Assembly: GCA_038363925.1 (NCBI GenBank)
Contig: JAQQWL010000016.1
Span: 1,054,001 to 1,118,000, forward strand
Direction of reading: 5' to 3'
DNA from: Apiospora phragmitis
Taxonomy: Eukaryota; Ascomycota; Sordariomycetes; Amphisphaeriales; Apiosporaceae
DNA length: 64,000 bases
The notes under the pieces: model-generated
What the model saw: only the letters and a program-made list of their open reading frames with translations
The model's database searches: none
What the model was told of the DNA's origin: nothing
Part shown: positions 58,516-64,000 of the stretch, piece after piece
Layout of the letters: every line of letters begins with the position of its first letter
Position numbering within the stretch: the stretch's first letter is position 1
Made by a program: the position numbers and the translations under genes

Positions 58516-59549
58516 TACCCCGAATCCTGGAATGGATTTAATAATGGTCTATGCGCTACGAAGCGTAATGAGGCCGTTTGCTCTCTTGGTGAGGACAATG
58601 AGAGCCGGCTTCATGGCCGAGCAGCGCCGGTCTCTACGGTCCTTGCATTTATTGTTTGCAGTTTTTCCCTTTTAGCAAGGCGTTTGGGGGCAGTCATTTC
58701 ATGAACTTCATTGCGAAACCAAAAGCAGCAAAACTAACCGAGCATGATGTGTTTAACAGTCCAGTCCTTCCCATGGGATACGACATCACCTGCTCGCTTG
58801 TAGATACACCTTGCCTTGATACAGAATTAAAAGAATCATTTGACAACTCAGCGACTTCATGGTGTAGAACCTTGCTCTCATCCTGTGAATCAGCATGTCA
58901 CGAAGACCCCTAGTACCCGTAATCCATGAGGAAATAAATAGAGAATCAAGTGACGGACGCTTGAGGCCAATGATCGTCTACTACATCCGTCTCCTTAGTT
59001 GCGTTAAATCAGACTACTTGAATATGAGACTTTCGATTTTGTGGTTTTAACATGCATTGCAATGCTCAGAAACCCAAATACAGATCCTCCGATAGGCCAG
59101 CGAACCTTGGTGGTCGTTGGTGGTCGGTTCCGCCTATCCGTCTGCCCGCACGCCCAAAGAGGGAACCAATCTTCCAAAACGCCTTACTGGTAAGTAATCA
59201 ATAAATCAACATTCGATTCGCAAAACTTGGGAATCAGAATATCCTTACAAGATCTCTCTCATCTCCCCACACACATACATACAGATATAACCTACCTACC
59301 TACCCACCTACTACCCTAGTTAGTCAGTCAATCAGTGTTTGTTACTTTGTTGGTTTGTGCAAGTTTGTCGCGTCCCTTCATTGAAACAGCCTCATCACTC
59401 GTTCGTCCCCAAAAGCGCCATGATTTGACGTCAGTCATCACGACCCTGGAACCCCGCCAACAGTGGATATATAGCCAGTTCTAATTCTTGAGCCATTATC
59501 TGCCACCATCAACCCAGTAGGCGGGCTTCTATAAGGTCAACCTGGCACC
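58516..59549. other. Intergenic, 1.0 kb
   Basis: 3' flank of med19 and promoter/leader of the DUF676 hydrolase gene. CCTA-rich repeats occur near 59290-59315. No gene is supported. Confidence 0.5.
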
Positions 59550-61975
59550 ATGAGTATTCACGACTGGAAGTCCGCTTCTATAGATGCGCCGGAAGGCAGC
59601 GGGGGCCAATATGATCCCCCTCCTGCCTACAGCAGTCACCTTTCGCGAGGAGACCCTCGGTCCAACTCAACCCAGTCGCTTGTGCCATCGTTGCCGAATT
59701 ATGATGAGGTATCCAAACGCAGGCTGCTCGTCGTCTACATCCACGGCTTCATGGGCACAGATCATTCCTTTCAGTCCTTCCCCGCCCACGTCCACCGATA
59801 TCTGAGGGACGCCCTCATCGACACGCATGTCGTTCATTCCAAGATCTATCCCAGATACAAGACCTACAAGGCCATCGAGGTAGCCCGCGACAACTTTAGC
59901 CGGTGGCTCCAGCCACACGAGTCGCCCACGACTGATGTCGTGCTTGTCGGCCATTCCATGGGCGGTCTCTTGGCAGCCGATGTTGCTCTCATGGTAAGCT
60001 CTTTCGTTTCCATACCATGTCCAAAGGCCTCAACTGCTAACGGAACCAACTAGCAATCATGGGACCAGAACGGTCCTAATTTCTTTCAAAATAGAATCCT
60101 AGGAACAGTCAACCTGGACGCGCCTTTGTTGGGCCTCCATCCTGGTATCATCGTAGCCGGCCTCTCAAGTTTGTTCCGTTCCAAAACAGATACCCCAAGC
60201 CTGCCGGCGGCTCTACTCAGGGGACGTCTAGCGTAACATCACCAGAGCCTTCTTTGTATTCGGATTTTGCGAGCCCGACGCCTACGTCGCCCCTAGCAGA
60301 TCCACCCACGTCAGTCCCTGATCTGCCACCTAGGATGACTATGGACCCTAATTTCGACCCTGAGTTCCCCAATGATGTTCGCCTTAAGGATCGCAGCTGG
60401 TGGAAGAACATTGTCCACTTCGTCAAGAAGCACAATTCGGAAGGGATAATAGACGCTGCCAGCCACCACATCATGTCTCATCTTGAATTTGGGAGCGTCT
60501 TAATGGACTTCAATTGCCTCAAGATTCGGTACGAAAACTTGCGGAAACTTGAGGATATTGATGACATAAAGAACCATGGATTTCCTCATGTCCCGCCACA
60601 AGTCCGCTTCGTTCAGTATTATACAGTATGCCACGGGCACCCCAAGAAACCGAAGGCTTCCAAAGAGATGGACAACGCGGATCGAAAGGAGATTGAAAAC
60701 GCCATGGCCGGTGAGCCAAGAGCCACGGGCTCGACGTCATCAACACCTAGAGCCTCCATCGGAGACATCAACGATGAGGGGCGGAAGCGGCCGTCAATAC
60801 GAAGTCTTCCGGATATTCCTAAGGAGAATGCTGCTGGCCCATCCCGTGATACTGACGATCAGTCGGTCTCTAGTTTAGAAGAGATGGATCCAGTACCGAT
60901 GGAGGATGAAGACAGCGATAACAACAAGAGCGCAGAATCGGCGCATTTACAGTTGCAGCAATCCACCGAAGAGAAATCGACCTCCAGCCATGGAGCCGCA
61001 AAACCAGAATCATCGGCCCCTCCAGAGGGAAAATCGGGGGATGAAGCTGTGGAGCCAGCATCACAAACGACTGAGGGCGTAGATACAGATCCTGAAGTAG
61101 ATGCTGCTGCTAAAGAGCTTTCCGAATTGGAACTGAGCTTACCTAAGGTCTCTGACCCGCCTGAGAAGCCCGAACCGTTCGATGGCACGAAATACACGGA
61201 TAAAGATGCCCGTAAGCAGGCGGAGAAGGAAGCCAAGCGCGTTGTCAAGGCGTATGAGCAAGCTGTGAAGAATCGCGAGAAGACGATCAAGGAACGGCAG
61301 AAGGTCATCGATAAGCGCAAGAAGAAACTGGCCTCGGAAGCTAGCAAGCGCGAAAAGGAAGCAAAGAAACAGGCCTCGGAGGCCGAGAAACGCGGGAAGG
61401 AGGCCGAAAAGGAGGCAAAGGAGCAGCGTCAAAAGGATGAGCAGGCTATCCATGAGACTGAGAAGCGCGGAAAGGAAGCCGAAAAGGAAGCCAAAGAGCA
61501 GCGCCGGAAAAATAAAGAGGCCATTCAAATCCTTGCAGATGGTATCGAGGAGAGGCAGACTTCGCTCGCTGATACGGCAGCGGCGGTCGCCCCCAAACCT
61601 TCGGCGGCGGCCACTGAAGCGAACGTGAATCGCTCGATCTCCCAGGCATCAACAGCAGAAGGGGAAGCATCACTGTCTCGGGTCAGTAGCAACGAATCGG
61701 AGCCCCCGAAATCGACTAAGGGCCAGAAGAAGGCAGAGAAGCCTCCCAAGCCCAAGAAGGAGCGCAAGTTTTGCACCCTGCCGAGCAAGGTCAAAGGCCA
61801 GATGGACCCGAAATGGATCAAGGTCTTCATGAAGGATATGGACGAGGTCGAGGCCCATACGAGCCTCTTCTTCCCGGGGCCACATTACGACAAGCTGGTG
61901 GGCGATATGGGCGATATGATCATTTCATGGGTGCAGGAGGATGCTACGAAGCGCGCCCTCTGGGAAATGGGATGA
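59550..61975 (+). CDS. DUF676-type alpha/beta hydrolase with long charged C-terminal region, frameshifted
   Basis: Putative lipase or esterase of the fungal DUF676 group; substrate unknown. Model: join(59550..59993,60054..61975) with one frame change. The first part has the oxyanion-hole segment VVYIHGFMGTDHSF (residues 61-74) and nucleophile Ser136 in VGHSMGGLLAAD. Exon 2 opens with NGPNFFQNRILGTVNLDAPL and LLGLHPGIIVAGLSSLFRS, then the frame must shift between about 60176 and 60210. One more base in the CCCC run at 60193-60196 gives continuous protein (788 aa). The next part includes DPEFPNDVRLKDRSWWKN and SHLEFGSVLMDF. Residues from about 430 on are charged and coiled-coil-like. The end resembles the family C-terminus (KFCTLPSKVKGQMDPKWIKV, AHTSLFFPGPHYDKLVGD). 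No signal peptide is seen. Confidence 0.82.
61385..61534 (+). repeat. In-frame tandem repeat, 25 codons x 2
   Basis: Within the hydrolase gene, EKRGKEAEKEAKEQR begins two adjacent 25-residue units, followed by diverged QKDEQAIHET and RKNKEAIQIL. It forms the core of the charged helical region. The DNA copies differ at synonymous sites, so the duplication is not very recent. Confidence 0.8.
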
Positions 61976-62360
61976 TCAGTTGCGGCTCTATTGGTGGGAT
62001 CTTCCGACAGAGAGTATAGAATCGTGGGTGGCACTACAGCAGAGGGGAAAGGGCTATTGTGTAGAGACTCATAGGAGAGATGACATGAGATCACAGATAT
62101 CAACACACACCCACACGCATACGCTTCGGAGCAGCCAGAAGTTTGGTGAAAAGCCATGACTTCTGACTGCCGTACTTTGTACCCAGGTCACTTGAATCGA
62201 ACGCGACAGATATAATACGAGAGATATCCCATTATGACATTATGGATTAGATACATACTACCAAGGTCGGCATCGATATATACAGCACAAATACAGTCAT
62301 GTTAGCAACTTAGCCCCATCAAACTAAAGTCATGTTCTATTATACACATGACCAAAATAA
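61976..62360. other. Intergenic, convergent 3' flanks, 0.4 kb
   Basis: 3' ends of the DUF676 and GH3 genes. Contains a short ACACACACCCACACG stretch. No gene is seen. Confidence 0.5.
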
Positions 62361-64000
62361 TTACAGCGGCCCAGGAACGCCAATCTCGCACGCCGTCGAA
62401 TCGCTATAGCAGACAGCGCCGAACGAGTCGCTCGCGTCACCGATCCAGAACTTGAATCGACCCTCGGGGTTTGGGACGACCCAATTCTGCAGCTCGGAGT
62501 CCCAGACGGAAACACCCTTGCGCGTGATGGTGAGCTCGACCGTCTCGCTCTTCCCGGGCTCCAGCGCGGCCGTCTTGGCGAAATCGCGCAGCTGCAGCGG
62601 CGGCGTGTCGTACTTGGCGTTGTCGGTCTCGGGGAACTGGACGTAGAGCTGCGTCGAAGCCTTGCCCGCGTGCGCCGTGCCGTTGTTGGTGACGGTCAGC
62701 GAGACGGTGTAGGCGACGTCCCAGAGGGCCGGGTTACCGCCCGAGGGGCCGCCGGCGGGCGTCTGGTCGGCCTCCTTCTGGGTCGTCGAGTAGCCCGGGG
62801 GCAGGCTGGGGTACTTCTTGCCCGCGGCGCCGTCGGCGTAGGCGTTCTTGGCGTCGTTGTCGGCCAGGAAGCTGTAGCGGTAGCGGAAGATGTCCTTGAA
62901 GCCCTCGGGCCGCAGCGCCTCGGACGCGGCCGGGATCGTGTTGTTCATGGCCGCGATGGGGTCCGCGGCCTTGGCGGGGCGCGCCGGCGGCGAGGCGCTC
63001 AGCGGCGTGACGGCCTTGATGCTCACGTCGCTGTAGGCGAAGCTGGCGTAGCTGAGACCGTGGCCGAAGGCGTACTGCGGCTTCACCCCGTTCTTCTGGA
63101 AGTAGCGGTAGTCGATGTAGATGCCCTCGGAGAAGGTGTCCTGGGGCTGCCCGAGGCCGTTGGGCACGATCGACACGCTCTCCGGGTAGTCATCCTCGGA
63201 CACGGGGACGGTGTAGGGGAGATGGCCCGAGGGCGAGACCTCGCCGAAGAGGACCTCGGTGAGGGAGTCGCCCGCCTCCTGGCCGGGCAAGTGGGCAAAG
63301 ACGACGGACTTGACCGACGGAAGGTTGATCCAGGGGTCCATGACGATGGGGCCCACGGTGTGCACGACGACGACGACGTTGCTGTACTTCTCGGCCGCCT
63401 TCTGCACGAGCTCGTCGCCGTTGTGCCAGGCCTTCAGGCCCGTCTTGTCGCGGTCGCCATGGTTGCCCTCGACCTCGTACGAGTTCTCGCCCGAGTCGGA
63501 GCTGATGAAGACGAGCGCGACGTCGTCGGCCGTGGCATCGGGCAGGTCCTTGGGGAACGAGTCCGTGTTCCAGAACTGTACGTCACCGGCCTTGCGCTTG
63601 AGCGAGCTGATCGGGTCGTCCATGTAAGGGTAGTCGGCACTGCCCGAGCCCCAACCCTGACCCAAGGTGCCCTTGTTGCAGCTCTTGTCGCTGCACTTGT
63701 TGATGCCGTCCGGGTTGGCCTGGGCGTCGGTGCCGAAGACCTTGATGGGCGCCGAGGTCGAGATGGGCAGCAGGCTGCCGTTGTTCTTCAGCAGCGTGAT
63801 GGCGTCCTGGGCGACCTGCTTGGCGATGACCTTGTGGTCGGCCTGGACGTTGACGTATTGGTTCACGACGCCAGACGGCGAGAACACAGCCGCCGGATAC
63901 AGCAGCCCGGTCCTGTCACGCGTGTTGGAGGAGAAGTTGGGGCGCGGGTAGTCCTCGTCTTGGCCCATCTTGTACCAAGCCGCAACGACGCGAGTCGCCA
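62361..64000 (-). CDS. GH3 beta-glucosidase (5' part outside window)
   Basis: Secreted-type glycoside hydrolase family 3 enzyme releasing glucose from beta-glucosides. Only the C-terminal 546 or so residues are present; the frame is open to the right edge, and the segment VVAAWYKMGQDEDYP, which follows the catalytic TIM-barrel, lies at the boundary. The nucleophile Asp (SDW-type motif) is therefore out of view. Visible parts: the alpha/beta sandwich (AITLLKNNGSLLPI, NVVVVVHTVGPIVMDPW, LPGQEAGDSLTEVLFGEVSP SG-type region), the YAFGHGLSYASFAY motif, then the fibronectin-III-like domain (DVAYTVSLTVTNNGTAHAGK, VELTITRKGVSVWDSE) and the ending CEIGVPGPL. No intron occurs in this part. Codon use is very GC-rich. 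Confidence 0.93.
   Translation of the reverse strand, partial: ATRVVAAWYKMGQDEDYPRPNFSSNTRDRTGLLYPAAVFSPSGVVNQYVNVQADHKVIAKQVAQDAITLLKNNGSLLPISTSAPIKVFGTDAQANPDGINKCSDKSCNKGTLGQGWGSGSADYPYMDDPISSLKRKAGDVQFWNTDSFPKDLPDATADDVALVFISSDSGENSYEVEGNHGDRDKTGLKAWHNGDELVQKAAEKYSNVVVVVHTVGPIVMDPWINLPSVKSVVFAHLPGQEAGDSLTEVLFGEVSPSGHLPYTVPVSEDDYPESVSIVPNGLGQPQDTFSEGIYIDYRYFQKNGVKPQYAFGHGLSYASFAYSDVSIKAVTPLSASPPARPAKAADPIAAMNNTIPAASEALRPEGFKDIFRYRYSFLADNDAKNAYADGAAGKKYPSLPPGYSTTQKEADQTPAGGPSGGNPALWDVAYTVSLTVTNNGTAHAGKASTQLYVQFPETDNAKYDTPPLQLRDFAKTAALEPGKSETVELTITRKGVSVWDSELQNWVVPNPEGRFKFWIGDASDSFGAVCYSDSTACEIGVPGPL

Overview
The window reads as nuclear DNA of a filamentous ascomycete (Pezizomycotina, most likely a sordariomycete). 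The evidence is short introns (about 46-216 nt) with GTAAGT-like donors and CTAAC/CTGAC branch sites, and a gene set typical of these fungi: a Zn(II)2Cys6 regulator with a fungal-specific domain, a DUF2434 membrane protein, a MARVEL protein, a GH125 mannosidase, Rit1, and Med19/Rox3. I see no bacterial operons, CRISPR array or rRNA. I recognised seventeen protein genes and one tRNA-Ala(CGC). Exon structures were built by hand from splice signals, reading frame and family knowledge.

Layout: 0.3-0.9 kb, a thiol glutathione peroxidase. 0.9-12.7 kb, a stretch of about 11.8 kb with no gene I can support. 12.7-15.4 kb, a Zn2Cys6 transcription factor. 18.5-19.3 kb, ribosome-assembly factor Nop16. 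20.0 kb, tRNA-Ala. 22.7-24.4 kb, a DHA2-type MFS exporter (frameshifted). 26.2-27.2 kb, a MARVEL membrane protein. 28.7-37.8 kb, a sugar transporter, a secreted DUF4185-like beta-propeller, an unrecognised Pro-rich protein and a secreted GH125 exo-alpha-1,6-mannosidase (frameshifted). 39.7-41.1 kb, a Sis1-type Hsp40. 42.2-43.9 kb, DUF2434. 44.7-46.2 kb, Rit1. 46.8-48.3 kb, a secreted C69 peptidase. 49.0-52.1 kb, a UBA/UIM protein with a degenerate USP25/28-like domain. 53.4-54.2 kb, the E2 enzyme Cdc34. 57.3-58.5 kb, Mediator subunit Med19. 59.6-62.0 kb, a DUF676-type serine hydrolase. 62.4 kb to the right edge, a GH3 beta-glucosidase that runs out of the window.

The set mixes housekeeping genes (ribosome assembly, initiator-tRNA modification, Mediator, ubiquitin, chaperone) with nutrient and secretion genes. 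I see no secondary-metabolite backbone and no defence system. The points most worth following up are: (i) a UBA-UIM-USP protein whose catalytic Cys and His positions both look replaced; (ii) a perfect four-unit heat-shock element in the intergenic region leading to the Hsp40 gene; (iii) Ser in place of the N-terminal nucleophilic Cys in the C69 peptidase; (iv) five frame breaks in four otherwise well-preserved genes, each repaired by adding one base and mostly at short G/C runs, which points to assembly errors rather than five mutations; and (v) the large gene-free block upstream of the transcription factor.
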